Source: Crotophaga sulcirostris (taxonomy: Eukaryota > Chordata > Aves > Cuculiformes > Crotophagidae). From it: a stretch of DNA of 64,000 bases. Position numbers and translations under genes: made by a program. The stretch spans positions 320,231 through 384,230 of the forward strand of contig VYZB01000529.1 of assembly GCA_013397455.1 (NCBI GenBank), given 5' to 3'. Below the pieces are notes generated by a model that was not told where the DNA came from, made no database searches, and was given only the letters and a program-made list of their open reading frames with translations. This document shows positions 24,591-39,199 of this stretch, piece after piece (position 1 is the stretch's first letter; each line of letters starts with the position of its first letter).

Positions 24591-27500
24591 TTTTTCTACT
24601 ATTTCTTAGTGTTCCTGGTTGTGATGAATGTTTGAGAAACGTTGATCACGGAGTTTGAAAATAATCTTAAGTATGTTGTGGGAAGAGGCTCAAAGAAAAA
24701 GGACTTTCAATAGAAAGATCAGAAGCAAAGACCAGATGCTAGGAAGAGAGATAGTGATCCATGCCTTTAAAAGCAGCATGTAAGAAGTTGTCATATTTAT
24801 TTTATCCAGAAAGACGTATGCTATCTACACTAACTGGCTTGAAAATGTACTTCCCGAATGGCAAATGAAAATAATCAAGAGAAAAATTTTGAAATATTTT
24901 GCAAAGAAGTTATAATATTATTATATTTTAAAGCAATGTAAGGTTTTTCCCAAGCTGCTTATTTACCTAGTTTTTTCCGTTGTTGCTAGTGATTATATCT
25001 TCTGCTTATAAGATTAATAATGAACTAATTTTTCACTACAAGAGCTCTTACCAATCCTGCCTCAGTAAACTCTGGTGCCTTGCTAAGATAATTTAATTTG
25101 ACATAAGTAATAGAAAATTCTTCCCTTATGTGGTGCTATGGAGTGTTGTAAACAAAATCTAACTAAAAATATCATACCTGTGTCATAATTGAGTCCCTTC
25201 TTTTGTTAGATCTCCTCTTTCATAATTCCTAAGCAGAGTATCAAAACTGTGCCACTGCATTTTTAATTATTGTCATTTGACATTTATATTAGTTCTGTTA
25301 TTTAATAAGAAGTCTCCAACTCAAAAAACTGTTTCCTAATTGCATGAATACATGTCTTAGCAATGATTCAATACTACTTTTGTTAGTGGTAGTTTTGTGC
25401 TGAAGAAGCCATATCTGAAATGAGAACTTAATTAAGCACAGAAGCAGCATGCTTACAGTCATTAATAATCCAGTTACACTGCTGCGAATGTCTAGCCTAA
25501 TATGTTTTACTTATGAGATTATAAACCAAAACTAAAATAACTCAACCTTTCATTTTGGGATAACAACTGCTTAAAAATGACTGGCAGCCTCAAAATCATT
25601 GAAAGTCATATTTTAGCTAGGTAATAGGGCAATCAAGGAAGTGTCAGTATTTTATTCTGATGGGAATAATTTTGAATTAGTATAAATCTAGTAGTATCTT
25701 GACAGTAAGTGATTTGTTGAACATATGCTAAATCATTTATTGGAAGCCTTATTAATTTCTCAGATATATGGAGGACAGTTGTGCAGCAACTGATAAAATG
25801 TAGGTTGAAAATTACCTGAAAATTATGCAGATGTCCTTGCATAGGCATTATCATGCTGTTAATCTATTTGTCTACCTACAAACAGAATTCTACTTGACTG
25901 GCAATTTGCTGTCACATAGAATCATCTTCTTGCTTCTCAATAAATATTGCATACTCTTTCCTATTGTGCCTTGCACTGCAGCTGATTCTTTGGCACATGC
26001 TTTTAGTACTGGGTGCCTCCATTCTAGGGTACATAATGCTTTTTGTGGCAGTTCCTTGTGTGTTTCAGAATTTACTTTTTGGAGATAATTGTGAGAATTC
26101 TGAATGTTCCTCTTATCATTAAAGTATAGTTCAGCTTTCAGCAGCTAACTCAAATGAATTTTTAGAATGCAGATTAAGCTTTGTAGTTCCTGTTATACTA
26201 ACTAGAGGGGGAAAAGACATAACATCATAATTTTCACAGATAAAGTCAATAGAGTTCTTTGCTGTAATAAGATGGCCGATTGCCACTTCTCATATATAAT
26301 ACTGGGATTCCATGTTATAAGTTCCAGAATGCTTTAAGGTTTGCTTTCTCTTAGAAAACTAAGTTTTCCCTAAAATCATACTATTAATTGCCTTTTTCCC
26401 CCCTTTTTTATGTGCAAACTGAAAAACTGGAACTAAAAACTGGTCTTGGGCCGGTCTAACGACACTGCATTTTCAGTCATCCTATGTGAATAAAATAATA
26501 ATAAGAATAAAAAAACTTGTTCAGGCAGTTTTATGTTATTCTCTAGAAAGAAATATTACTTTGACTGTACTGACATCCTTATGCTGTAATCTGTGGTCAT
26601 TTATAATCTCATCTACTTGACTTTTGAGGGCACTATTACAAATGGCAGAAATGTAGAAATGTAACCGTTTGCAAGACAATTCATTTAAATGAAGACGTGC
26701 TTGCTTTGCAGGCCTCAAGATTAATTGTGTGGAGCATATTGCCAATTTTTTCCTATTATACAGACTTATAGTTTGTTTCATCTCCGGCTCCATTTCTATA
26801 AGAGCTAGGTGAATTTCCTTTGCAAGATGCAATTTGATATCTATGGAGCTCATCTTTTTAGCTCACCACTTTTCATCAATTTGCCTTCAACTCCATTGGC
26901 TGTGTATTTTGTCTGGTAAGCCCAGGCAGCCTTGGCACGCTTTACACACCTTGATTTGTTAAGGGAATAAAATAATTCTCTCTGCTGTGGCTTAGAGCAC
27001 ACTCCAGGGATTCTACAGAAAAAAAAAAATAGATAAAAGATTTTGCTGCCTTCCAGGACCCAGTCAGGGCCCCCTTCACCCTGCTGCAACCATTTAACCT
27101 CTCTGAACCCAAGATGCTTCAGTGGAGATGAGATTAAAGACACCTTTTGCAAATTATTTGAGTAATGGGAATAATTTTACTGTTTAGGAGGAACTAAGGA
27201 TGAATGCAGTCTACAACGGAGAGTGCAATATCAGAGTCAGGGTTGTTAGTGTGACAAAAAGCTTGTGTGTTTGGGTGGAAGAGCTTTGCATTTTCAGAGG
27301 GTAGTCACAAAAGGTGACTAAACGGTAGGCTTCTGCAGATGGTATGATGGATGCGATAGAACAATTTTGTATTTGAGATACAGCTGGGAGTCCATTTGGG
27401 CAGTAGAGAGCCAGTTGTTTAGAAAATATTTGGAGAACAGACACGAAAGGGAAAGAATTTGTGTTTAGATTGAAAGAGAACACAGTTGCTTCTGGGGAGA

Positions 27501-30500
27501 GAATGGACTGAAAACACACCTGTACTGTTAAGGTAGTTGGATTGCTTTAGAAGAAACAAAGTCTGTCTGTGTTTGGAAGTGATTTTCATCAGTAGAGTGA
27601 AGAGCACTCATAGAGGACAAATGAAGTTTGGGCTGTGAAGCTAGGGTAGTGAACAAGTAATAGGAACTGGTAACACTGATGGGACTTGGTAACAAAAAAA
27701 AGTAGGACAGGAGTCAGTAATGACAGAACATGCGTAAAATGATAATCAACAGGGAACAGGAATGTCTTATTTTGGATAAACAGATAAAGGATTTTTAAAC
27801 TGTTGTAGTGCTCTCTTCAGCCTTCTTGCTTTCAGTAACTTAGTAACAGTGCTTCTAATACTGACCCTCTTAAAATAAACAGACTACATATTTTTCCTTA
27901 CAGATAAAGTGCTTGCCAAAATCTGTTCATCTCTGAATCTTACTATACTGCTTCATTCAATGCTGCTCTTGGTTGATGGCCAATGTATAAAAAATAATAA
28001 GTGAAAGAGGTACCAGATCCAGAAATTCTTTGGCAACTCTGCAGTTTTCTCAACAGTCTTGCTGCTTTGTGCAGCATAGTTGAAAATGTCACTTCACATT
28101 TTGTACTGAGTGAAGTTTGTGCTTTGTTTTTTTGAGTCTGATGATACTCCACTGCTTTGAAAGCCCGTCCCTCAGTTTTCAAGCTGATTACACTATTATC
28201 AAGCAATAATTTAGTATACATATGAAACCCTGACTTTTACTCAGTCAAGTACTTCTTTACTAGAAGATGATATTGAAATACAGTGAACCCTCTGTTTCTC
28301 CAAAACACTTAGCTCCTAACAGTTGTCTTGAATTTTAAACAGCTCCTCCAAGTACATTCACTTTTTTTTGGCATTTGCTTTACCACAAATAGTCTGTGCC
28401 AGTTTGTCACCAGCAAGCTTTGCAAAAACAGCAGCTTCCATGTAAGCTGTGCAAATACTGAATTTGTAACTACATCTAAAACTGACTGGAGGAATTATGC
28501 ACTCTTAATGAAACACATCTATTGTGAAGCATATGCTTGTTCAGAACTGTTTAAATTTCCAACTGAAAGATTTCAGAATGATTTGGCAGTGAAAAGTTTT
28601 AGACTGGGGATTTTTTACATTTAGTATTTGGCAAGCCATTTCAAATAATTTGGGTGAAAGAAAAATAGAGAAATAGAAAAAATCTGCTCATAATTTTAGA
28701 AGCATTGATTTGAGGGTATGTCTTTACTCCTATTTAGAACTGATTGTAAGGGGTATGTTTAACATCCAGTGTTTGGCTCACATCTTATGTGAGACCTTTG
28801 GCTGCAAAAAGCCTCCTGATTCTCTCTCGTTATCTTCCTAAGTTCAGCATCATATCTCAGCTCAGGGATGACTACTAACAGCTTAGATGAACCAAGGAAG
28901 AGCTGCTTTTGCATCCATAAGTCTGTGAGACCCCATCTTCTATTCTAATGCAGTCACTCAGATCAGCTTTAACTGAGCATTGGCTTTACAACCCAGAGTC
29001 ATGTCTTAATCATCTGCAACACAGCCTAGTCAGAAGCCTGCACCAGAGCCATCCACACGATTTATTTGTGAAAGAGAAAGTTTCTAGGAATTGGTCAAAC
29101 ATCATTTTTCTACCTCCTGGAATAGGTAAAAGGGTGCTGAAGATGAAGAGAGGGAAGAATGCAGGAGGTGGATTTCCTGCTCTCACTGTAGCAAAGGACA
29201 GGCTCAAAGGTGAGCAGTGGCTGCCAGGTGACTTACTGGGAAAGCCAATAGACTCCAGCTTTAAAAGGGACGCAGCAATAATCAGGATAACTACTCAGTA
29301 TAAACTTTAAGATGATCTTATGATCTACTCCTTTCTACCGGTGCAGAGACACTTTATTGTCTGGGACTGTTCAGTGCTTTCAGTTCTCTCACGGAGGTAG
29401 AGAAAGGCACTCAGAAACCACTGGAGTAGGTTTAGAAGCTTTCAGCCATGACACTAGCTTTCAAAACGCAGAGTCAAATTGCTATTGGGAATTTACTTCA
29501 GGGATCATATGGCGGTTTAAGAAGAATCTTTTTGTGTTTTTCAGGGCTGAACCCTCTATAAGTTCTGCCTTACAGCAGGCAAGTAATGGGGAGAGGGTTG
29601 GTTGTTTGTGAAGAGTTTGAAATAACCTCTCAAGCAACCCTGTTAACTAGTTACTGTACTGATTTTATGATTTTAGGGCTCCTTGAATTGTCACCATTAT
29701 TAAACAGAAAACTACTGTATTTAAAATTACGGTTTCTAATATTCCCTTAAATATGGTAAATATGGAGGGGTGAGAGAGAATGCTCACTGCTTTATGTTTT
29801 CATAGTCATATGCAACTTTCCTTTTAAGGTCTAACTGTTACATAATATACTTAGGCTCCTGGATACTTATGTTTTATGTATCTTCTGCAAGGAAGTACAG
29901 GATATTCCAGAAAGATACAGTATACCAAAATCACCATGCTCTATTCTAAATATTTTATTATTTAAATAATACATTGCTACTAACTTCCACCTAAATCAAA
30001 TTCCAGTCTGTCTACAGTTATTAATGCATCATTGCCTTAAAATGTGTACATGCTGGAGATGAGTCAGAGCAAGAGAAATGATTAGGGGTCTAGAGAGAAT
30101 TAACCTGAGAAGAAAGATCAAGTCCACTTATGTAAGATTATTGCATAACTCCTCCAGATATGTTCACATCTTTTCCTTCTTGTGTATCTTTATATGTTTT
30201 GACAGCAACTGGTTTTCATTCTTTCATCTTTTCCAGTATGTTATGATCAGGAATGAAACATAAAATCATGCTGAATCTTCAATCACAGTTGTCATCATTA
30301 GGCATTGGAGTGAATATAAATTGTGGTAAATACTGACAGGAAGCTGCTCTAAGAGGCTTGTTTCAGACTGTCTATATGCTTACGTAGGTATTTGAAAATT
30401 ATCTTGAAAACAGCCAGAAAGATAAAATACTGTTTTCTCATCCTTCCTTTAGATCTTGAAGCACAGATTATAATCCTCACAAACAGCTGAGCTGTCCTTA

Positions 30501-33500
30501 GCAAATCAAACTGGAATCTTATGTGAATATTGCTTTATTGTTAATAAAGACTTATTTTGAATGTCATGTAGATCAAGTAAGGTTAACAGAACAAGGGCTA
30601 GATTTGCCTCTGGTTTCCCTTGGACAATGTTTGGAAACTCTCCAGGTTGACAGAGGGAGACTCAAAAAGCAAACAGATTTTTGATAATAGGCAGTGTAGA
30701 TGTGCAAGTCACACTAACTTAATATAACTAATTACTGTTTCCTTACTGATGCCAGCATGTGACTGCATGAATGTTTCTTCATTGTGCTGTACAAGGCTAA
30801 AGACACACAGGGTAAGTTAAAATGTAAATATTGCTGCAACTGAACTACCACAACTAGCACAAAATTGGCTCAGGGAAGTCCAGACTGGGGTCAACCTTAT
30901 CTATGCATTGCTGTGCAAATCTCCTACAGCTCTGCTGAGGTACGGAAAACAAAAAAAACCCCAGTAAATTTGTTAGAAACAATGAGGCTTCTGGGGTTAA
31001 AAATAAAGAATAAGATGACAAAAGAAAAAAAGACCTGAGATTGTTTTTATTTTGTTCTGTAAAGATATCTAAATTTTGAGATAAAAAAGTAAGTCAGAAT
31101 TAGGGTCCAAAGAGGGTGTAAACGAATGCTCCCTAGAGACCACTGAAAAAAAGAAACTATCTAAAAGGGAAAGCGGATGAATTAAGAGGGAAAGAAAAGC
31201 GGTCTATGGAAAAAACTAATACTGACAGGCTTTCTTTGGAGACTGCAGGTGAACAAGAATCAAATATATGAAAGGAGGCTAAATTAGGAAACTAGGGGAA
31301 TAGTAAAGAAAAGAGGTGATGAATCTTAATCCCTTCTTGCTGCTGCCATATTTAGCGAAGAGTGGTAATCTCCATTTTCCCTGTTTTTAAACTCATAAAT
31401 CTTAACTGCAAAACAAGTTCATGGGTCAAAGAATTAAAATATATCTTGTGAGTTGACAGACTTAACCTCTTCTAACCAACTAGCCTTGAATAATAGGAAA
31501 TGCTGAATTAGACATTCTGATTTTTAAAAGGAATCGTGGCCATTATCTCTTAAGTTATGTCAGTGATATAACAGACGTAAATGTATTTAACAGTTACCGA
31601 CAAGCAAACGCATTTATTCTATTTGAGTAAAAAGCGTTTTTCCTTTGTTTTGGGAAACTTTCAGACGTGGTGATATATCTCCCTCTTGAGGCCAGACCTT
31701 GTTACTGCAGTTATTTTGCAGAAATGTGTTCTGTTTCCTTCTCAAATGAATGACACTCACTTGTACTACTTTACAAATGTTGTTAGAAATACAGAGATTA
31801 AATAAGTCATAAACTAGACTCTTTCCTCCTTATGAAGATATTTTTTGGTGTTTTCACCAACAGTTTTTTAATGTATTTTATTCCAACAAATTTAATGTTG
31901 AAATATTGTTCTGGTTTTAAAAAGTAATAGCGTATGTAAGCCAATTATTAAATTTTTAAAAAATATGATCTGCACGTGCACTTCTACAGATTTTGTGCAA
32001 TATATTAAACATACACACCACCTCATCCTCTGCAAAAAATTAAGACATTTTATCTCACTGCAAATCTAGGTCATTTTTATTATTATCAGGCCAAGAATAG
32101 AGTGGCTTTCTTCCTTTATCGACCACTTACTGGCTAACTTACTGAAAATGTTGTTCAAAAAAATAACGAGTTTAGTTTTATTTTAAAGGCACTGTGGGAT
32201 TAATTTTGTGTGATTGGGTAAAGGTATACCATTTTAAAACATGATTTGTTCTTTGTTTAGAAAAAGCTAAGATTTTTAGAAGTGCACAGATCTCTGATTA
32301 ATTGACATCATGCCATAGGGTCACTCTGATTCCAGGCTGCAGAAGAAACCATGGTGTATGTACATCACGCACACCTTTCAAGGAATTAAATGCTGCGGAA
32401 TGAGGTTCATTGCTAGCAACTACAAGATCAAAGAGCAAAGAAATGTTGGAGAAGGGAGTTAGGGGAGGGTGAGGCGCCAGTGTGCCTCTGATTGAGTGTC
32501 CTCCAGTCCTGCCCAGTGTACATGCAAGGTAGCAGCTGACCATCAGCAGAAATAACAGCTGCACAAGGGCATTCCACCCCAAGTTCACTGTCTGAAGCTC
32601 AAATACTCAAGGTATGCAAACAAAGGAATGATGGTCATATGTAACAGTCTATTTTTCAGGCTTTTAGTTCATCTTTTGGATACAGTTCAGCTCATAATGG
32701 ATACATACATTAGGCGTAAAACAATCTGAAAATGAGATATGTTGCCAACACAACATTTAAAATAATTATATTAAGAGGTAAAGCAGTACTTCCAAGTACC
32801 CTTACATCATTGTAAGTTGCTTCAACATCAATAGTTATATTGGCAGCGTTTTTAGAAAAAGCGCATCAGACAACTTGGTTCACTGAAAATGAAGGTACTG
32901 ATTATACACTCATGTTACCCACATGAATTGTTTTTATTTCAATATAATTTCCTTGGGAACATTTTCCTAGTCAACCTGAAAATTTTTCACAGACTGGGGA
33001 TGCTGAATGAGATGAGTGCTAGAAAAAGGTGAATACAGATTTTTACTGCAGAGGTTTTCTGACAAAAACCAATACTGATTAGAACAGTGGAAAATATTTG
33101 CTTCTATAACCAATACATCTGTGTCTGCATAACCCAGTGGTGATAAAACTTATTCGTGTAATAGTGGTGGGTTTTTTGTCAATATTACTTTCATTAGTTT
33201 GAGAGGCTGCTTTAACTTGCCTGCAAAAAACGGTTTTCAGGCGGTATAACTTGTCTCCACGAGAGGGCTTGCGCAGGCTGCGTTCCAGCAAGCACGTTCT
33301 CCAGAGGCCAAGCTGCAGCTCAGCCTTTGCTGCTGCCATCCGGCACTGTGGCCCGACATGGAACTTGAACACCTGGTTCAAGTTAAGATTCAAATTAGTG
33401 TGCATGATAACTTAGGAGGTAGATAAGCAAAATTGTTCTCTGTCATCTAGAAAGTGAGGGGTATGTAAAATTTTTCCATGCAAGGAAGTATATGCTAATT

Positions 33501-36500
33501 TACTTATTTACTTGATTCTGAGGAGTGCTTTGAATCTCACACCACCTTTGAAATACAGCACTGGCCTCCCGTATTTTCTCAGCATGAACTTTGTCCTCAC
33601 CTGAATGAATGCAGGAGGTCTAAAATCTTATCTGGATTTTTATCTGTTAACATTATATCTCGGGTAGAAAGCATGGCCAAGTCAGTATAAGAAGAGATCA
33701 TCAGCCATTTTGTATGCCTGGCATTATTGCCATCAGAGCAGATGGCATCTCTGGAGGTTTATAACCAATCCATATCGCTTACTGCTGTTAAGTTCATACC
33801 AGATGATTCTTTAAATGATGGATGAATCAGACACACTACCGTTTCCCTTCCCTTTTCTCCACTAGTCCTCTCTACTCTTGAACACTTGCAAATTCACAAT
33901 GGTGTTGGCCTTTCCTGTGCTGCTATATAATATTCATATGTGTAGCTGTCTTGGCCTCAGGGCTACGTGAATTTCTTCTCCTCAGCAGTGTCCAGGCCAT
34001 GGATTTTGCTTCTGTGGTTCTAGGTGTTCACTGATCCTTTAAAAGGCCAGGGAAAATGTTATCAATGGGGTTGGAAGCTTGTCTGCTAGCTAAAAATGCA
34101 TCTCTCAGGAACAGGGTTTAGTAAGTATTTGGCTTACTTTTCCCATGCCTATCTTTGCCCCACAGTCAATCTGCTAATACGAAGTCTACTAATCCTCTTT
34201 TAGATATTATAAGTTTAAAATAGCAGTTGAAGCCTTGTGGTAGTTCTTTTAAATAGAAAGTATTTCTTCACCTTGAGCAAAAGGTAAGACAAGGCATAGG
34301 TTAAAGGAAAAAAAAATGTTTGTGGCATAATGGAAAGGTTTAAGTAATCTACAGAGATACATTTAGGAACAATTCTTAATATTCAGATTAGCGTAACCTG
34401 CTCTTTGTCTAGAAGCAGTAACAAAGTCAACAGTCCCATGGAGGCAGTGAACTTTTTTATTGTAGAATCAAGTTCACTGTCTTTGAATTTTTAATGGATT
34501 GAAAAGTAATACTTTGCATATTTCTCTGTGTCATGCTTTTTAAGCCTATCCTATCTTTATGATTCTGACTCTTTTACCTAGAAGGCTTTAGGAAACTGAG
34601 AACTTCCTAAAAATCTTGTCTGCCATTCCTGCTCTAGAAAGAATACAGAATGGAAAAATAGCTTGAAAATGTTAGCAAAATCTGTTGATTTAGTAGTGGA
34701 CCACAAGGTCTGCAAAATTAAATCAAGTTTGAAGGACAAAGCTAGAATCGAGTAGAACTTAAGTTGTATTGTTTTCCTGTGCTTCTAAGAACTGGGCTTT
34801 GTTGTCCTCACTGTTTCAAGACTAGAAGTACTCTCCAGTGAAATCTCCCTGAAAAGTAGAGGTATGTCTGACTGACTCTGCTTGATATAACTCTATATTT
34901 TTATATATTAATCCTTCATGTTTTCCAGCTTCAGAATGCATTCTGCAGACTCTAAACTCAGGAAAAGTCATGAGCCAGTGACCATCCTGTGCTACCACTT
35001 TTTGTTCTGTAGCTGTATAAACCATGACCGATTAGATAGATGCCCATTAGGGAAAACACATGCAATAGTAATTTCTAATTCTATGTTTGGCAGTGAGCAT
35101 AAAGCTTATAGCCGGTGGCACTCATGAAAGATTTGTGTAATTTAACAGTTAGTCTTAAAAATGCTTAATGAGATAGTACATAAGATGAAGATGTGTCCAC
35201 TAAGAAAGGTATTTAATCTTTATCTTTTCCCTGTTTAGAGAGGAACATTTAAGCCACACGTTCTCATAGGCTGGGGTTATTGAGTAAATGTGGCACTTAT
35301 TTAGCAAAAAGCTGCTAAGTTCTATTTCTGAAGTGTTTGTGAATGAACATATCCTGAACTGCATATTAAGTATTGCCATCCTACTGATGTGTTTGGTCAG
35401 GTGTATGTTTCTGTGAGGTCACTGTCTGCCACAGAATCTTGACAATATCACACAAGGAATATTTTTCATTGTGGCATCTTGGTTCCTTGGGGAACCCTAA
35501 CATCTGTACTGCTAATGATTTTATTGTTGCCTCTGGGTCTAACTCCAATTAAATTGACCATGGCAGTTTGTTGCAGCCTCATCCTCTTGAGTACCTGGAT
35601 TTCTTTGACTTACCTTTGCCTATGAAGAAAGTGCACTTTTATCCTTTTGAAAATAAAGTCCATGGGCAGGAATGTGTTACTCCTGAGACTAATATGCAAG
35701 TCCTTTTGTGGTTAGACAAAGGACTTTCTTAATGCATTCTGTGATAGAAGTGCCCTTAGAGCCAGCCCATCCTCATACACAGACCCCTCTGTGAGCTCAG
35801 TCTTCTTATAAATTGGGAACAAACTTTACAACACTGTCTGCTTGCAACAAAATTGGACATTCATTTTTAAGCACACAGCCTCATAACCAATTCTTTTAAG
35901 AAGAGAACTCCCGTTGTGTAATAAAAGGGATGGTGCAGAGAAAAAAGGTCTGGGGTAGTGATTTAACAAGCACTGTTGTCTGGTGCTTCCACAGTGAGGT
36001 TTATGGAATACAGTAGACTTTCCACCATCACTCCTACTTACCATGGCAGATGGTTTTAGTATGTTTGCATTTACAAGTTTGGTGTGTCTCTCTTATTCTG
36101 ATTTTAATCTTAGCTCAAGTCATTAGAAGGGCTTTGTACTTTTACAAATGTAATGACCAGAAGTGTCTTAAGTATAAGCCAGCATCCACATTAAAGGAAA
36201 ATGTTAGGCTAATAAACACTGCACAGCTTAAAATTACAAGCCAAAAGGTATTGAAACAATTTTGCTACAATTCCATGTAGGCACAGTAAACCTGGAATTT
36301 TTTTGTGTGTAAAAAGCAAACCCAAAATTTGATCTAGGATGAGGCTCATAAAACTATGGTTAACGGGATGCAGTTGCATCCTCTGTTTTTTGGCGTAACT
36401 TTGGCAATGCTAATGCTAGCTTCCCTAAGTCCACATATCCAAATTCACATCAAAAATCTATAAAAAATGTCTAAGATATTGCTGCTTTTAATGTACCAAA

Positions 36501-38391
36501 AAGGAAGAAAAGAGGTTGCATTTTTTAATATAGTAAAAATTTCATGGTTTTACATTTGGTTTTTTGCTAACCGTAAATACGCTATCTCTTAGACTAAAGC
36601 TCAAAATTACAGAACTGGGCTTTAGTCTGTTTCCATTCTAAATTTGTTCTAACAAAAGCTGGATTTGTAAAGTGATGGAAACACCCTCCTTTCCCATTTG
36701 ATTCAATTAATGAAAGCTGAACTTCAAAGTCTAAATAAGATCATTTGAAGTGCTAAAATTATTGAGCATCAGAACTGTTTACTTTCCTATCTGACCAAAA
36801 AAAAAGAGAAAGCTTGTAATGTAAAAGTAAAATTAAACCACTGAAATTAAGTTAGGAAACTTTAAAAGTTCTAGTGCAAGAAGCAGTTTTAGCTTAGTTG
36901 AGAAGCATTTGTGCATAATTTTAAGTGACTCCTTGACAGTCATGCATTTTTTTTCATTACTGTGACAGTAAAATCTTTTCTGGGAGGTCTTCATCATGTG
37001 CTGCTCAAAAAATTGCAATCCAATATGTATAAGTCTGAGCAACATCCTAGATAAGCTAAGAGAATATGCACAGGTATCATCAGGGACTGGAGCCTTTCTA
37101 CAGTATCATAAGAACTTACGTTGGTATCACTAGTTTTGTAGTTGTTATCAGAAATTTTTAAATGGGTGAACTGTTCATTATTTTTGTTGACAGTACATAA
37201 CATTTCTCTGGAGGTCTACTTTGTCCTTTTTCCACCATGAGCACTGACTGTGCCACCAGTTCCAGGGGAGCATGTAGCTAGGGTCAGTGTGTACCAAAAT
37301 CTCTTTGATTAATAATAAGTATCTGCTGCAAACTAAGAAGTGGAAAGTTAATGGATATCTGTTTCTAAAGGAGGTCAGGTTTTGGCCAGAGATGAGGTGA
37401 GCTCCTGAAGCTCAATAGGAAGGTGCAGGTGAGGACTGTGGAAGGTAGAGAGACACAGGGAGCGAGGAACTCCTAGGCTGTGCCATGAGGTAGTAGAGGG
37501 GTGCAGGCAGTGAGCAGTAAGTTGTCCTGAACAGTTGTCACAAGCAGGGAAGAACATGCAAACAGAATCCACCAAAACAGGAAAAAGGAATGGAACCAGA
37601 CACAGTTGCTTGGGATGACAGAGGCTCCCTATTTCTGCGTTCATTTCAAGTATTTAATTTTTCTGACACACTTGGAATAGACAGAACACACACAGTCCTA
37701 TTAAATGTAATGAATTACATGTGAGACTCGCTCATCTGACCACCTCCACAGGTGTTGATTTCTCCACACAATGACTGCATGTTGGTCAGCCTGTGGAAGG
37801 GCACTGCTCCTTTGGTCAGGAATGAGTTATGTTTTGGACTTTCTCTCTGTTATGACACTAGAGACGAAGGATTTGTGTTTGTGGTAGTTGTGGTACTGCT
37901 CCTCGGAGTGCAGGAGAGCCGGCGGCCTCCCGGCTCCAGCCAGCTGGGTCAGCAGGGCCGCACCTGCTGTACCAGACCTACACCACAGCTGATGGCCTGG
38001 AATTCAGAGCCCACCACACCAGTAAGTACGCTTTGACAAAAACTGAATGGCAAGAAGGGAAAGTTCAGCATAAAGAGCAAATCGTACTCGTGTCGGTAAC
38101 TCCAGAGCCGCCACAGCTGGTTATCTCTGCGTAGGCTTCAATTTCCAACCCGGAGCTGCCTCCCAGGCACAGATGAGTCAGGGAGCTGGTGGCTGCACGA
38201 TAAAGGTGCCACCTTCCTTGCTCGCTGCCATCAGGCTGTTAAAATAAATAGGATGGAACCACAGGCACTGCTATGGAAAAAACCCACCCAACCCGGGGCT
38301 CTGTTTTACCCTTAAGTTGTGACGAATGAAGCAGGATCTGCCTTGTTACAATTTAATTTTACAGATTTGAGATAAAAAGCAGTTATCTGTT

Positions 38392-38960
38392 TTGCGCGCC
38401 TTCCGACGCCTCAACCCGCGCCGCCCGTAGCNNNNNNNNNNNNNNNNNNNNNNNNNNNNNNNNNNNNNNNNNNNNNNNNNNNNNNNNNNNNNNNNNNNNN
38501 NNNNNNNNNNNNNNNNNNNNNNNNNNNNNNNNNNNNNNNNNNNNNNNNNNNNNNNNNNNNNNNNNNNNNNNNNNNNNNNNNNNNNNNNNNNNNNNNNNNN
38601 NNNNNNNNNNNNNNNNNNNNNNNNNNNNNNNNNNNNNNNNNNNNNNCGCACTTTTGAATGGTGTCGATAAAATTTTATTGCCGTCATTTGAAAAATAGTA
38701 GGATTATTGTGATTTGTGCTGCCTGGCAGAGGAGAACCCCCGGCGGCGGGGCTGGGAGTGGCCGGAGCTCCCCTCCCGCCGCAGGGTCTCCTCGGCACCC
38801 CCGACCCCATCCCGAGGCGCGGGGCGGCGCCGGTGCCTGCGGCCTCACTTCTGTTTCCTCACAGAACTTCGCCCACGGCGGGCCCGTATGGGGCTGTATC
38901 TGCAATTGTTTGCCAGCCCCACCGGGGCGAGGGGGAAAGGCGCCAGGGTGCTGGATCCTG
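38392..38960. promoter_or_regulatory. CpG-dense island interrupted by an assembly gap
   Basis: The sequence on both sides of the gap is GC- and CpG-rich (left: gcgcgccttccgacgcctca, ccgcgccgcccgtagc; right, 38738-38960: runs such as cggcggcgggg, cgaggcgcggggcggcgccg). The surrounding intron is AT-rich and CpG-poor, so this is an outlier. Its character fits a CpG island that could mark an alternative or antisense promoter. A good 3' splice signal (acttctgtttcctcacag) ends at 38864 inside it. No transcript evidence is available from sequence alone. Confidence 0.5.
38432..38646. other. Assembly gap (215 N)
   Basis: Unresolved bases within the CpG-rich island; extreme GC content is a common cause of such gaps in bird assemblies. 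Confidence 0.99.
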
Positions 38961-39180
38961 CTGCTCCGCGATCTCGGGGCACCAGCCTGCAGAAGCAAAC
39001 CCTAAAACAGGGGCACCTTTAGCGACAGGGCAGGAGTAACTCGGCTGCCGTGGTGGCTTTTTGTAAGCCTGCAGTGTTTCTGAGCACGCGTTTGAATGCA
39101 CACAGACACCGAGTACTGCAGGCAGATGTTTATACGTGTCTGTCTCCGTAAAATACATGACGCATACACAAGAGAGAGCC

Positions 39181-39199
39181 TTTTTTTTTTTTTTTTTTT
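39181..39199. repeat. T19 homopolymer
   Basis: Nineteen T in a row, bordered on the right by GC-richer sequence. On the minus strand this would be an A tail with AATAAA (39259-39264) about 60 bases before it. Confidence 0.95.

Noticed and set aside
28948..29310. 120-codon + strand frame starting with ATG
   Set aside because: No recognisable family, no splice or promoter context, ordinary intron composition; expected by chance in 64 kb.
32298..32588. 96-codon minus-strand frame with a signal-peptide-like N-terminus
   Set aside because: The first codon is GTG; the first real ATG lies after most of the hydrophobic segment, so no secreted protein would result. No homology recognised.
36366..36381. 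ggatgca/tgcatcc inverted repeat
   Set aside because: Only 7-bp arms with a 2-base spacer; common by chance.
38346..39039. Several overlapping 100-150 codon frames in the CpG-rich block
   Set aside because: Mutually overlapping frames on both strands reflect few stop codons in GC-rich sequence; none shows a known domain.
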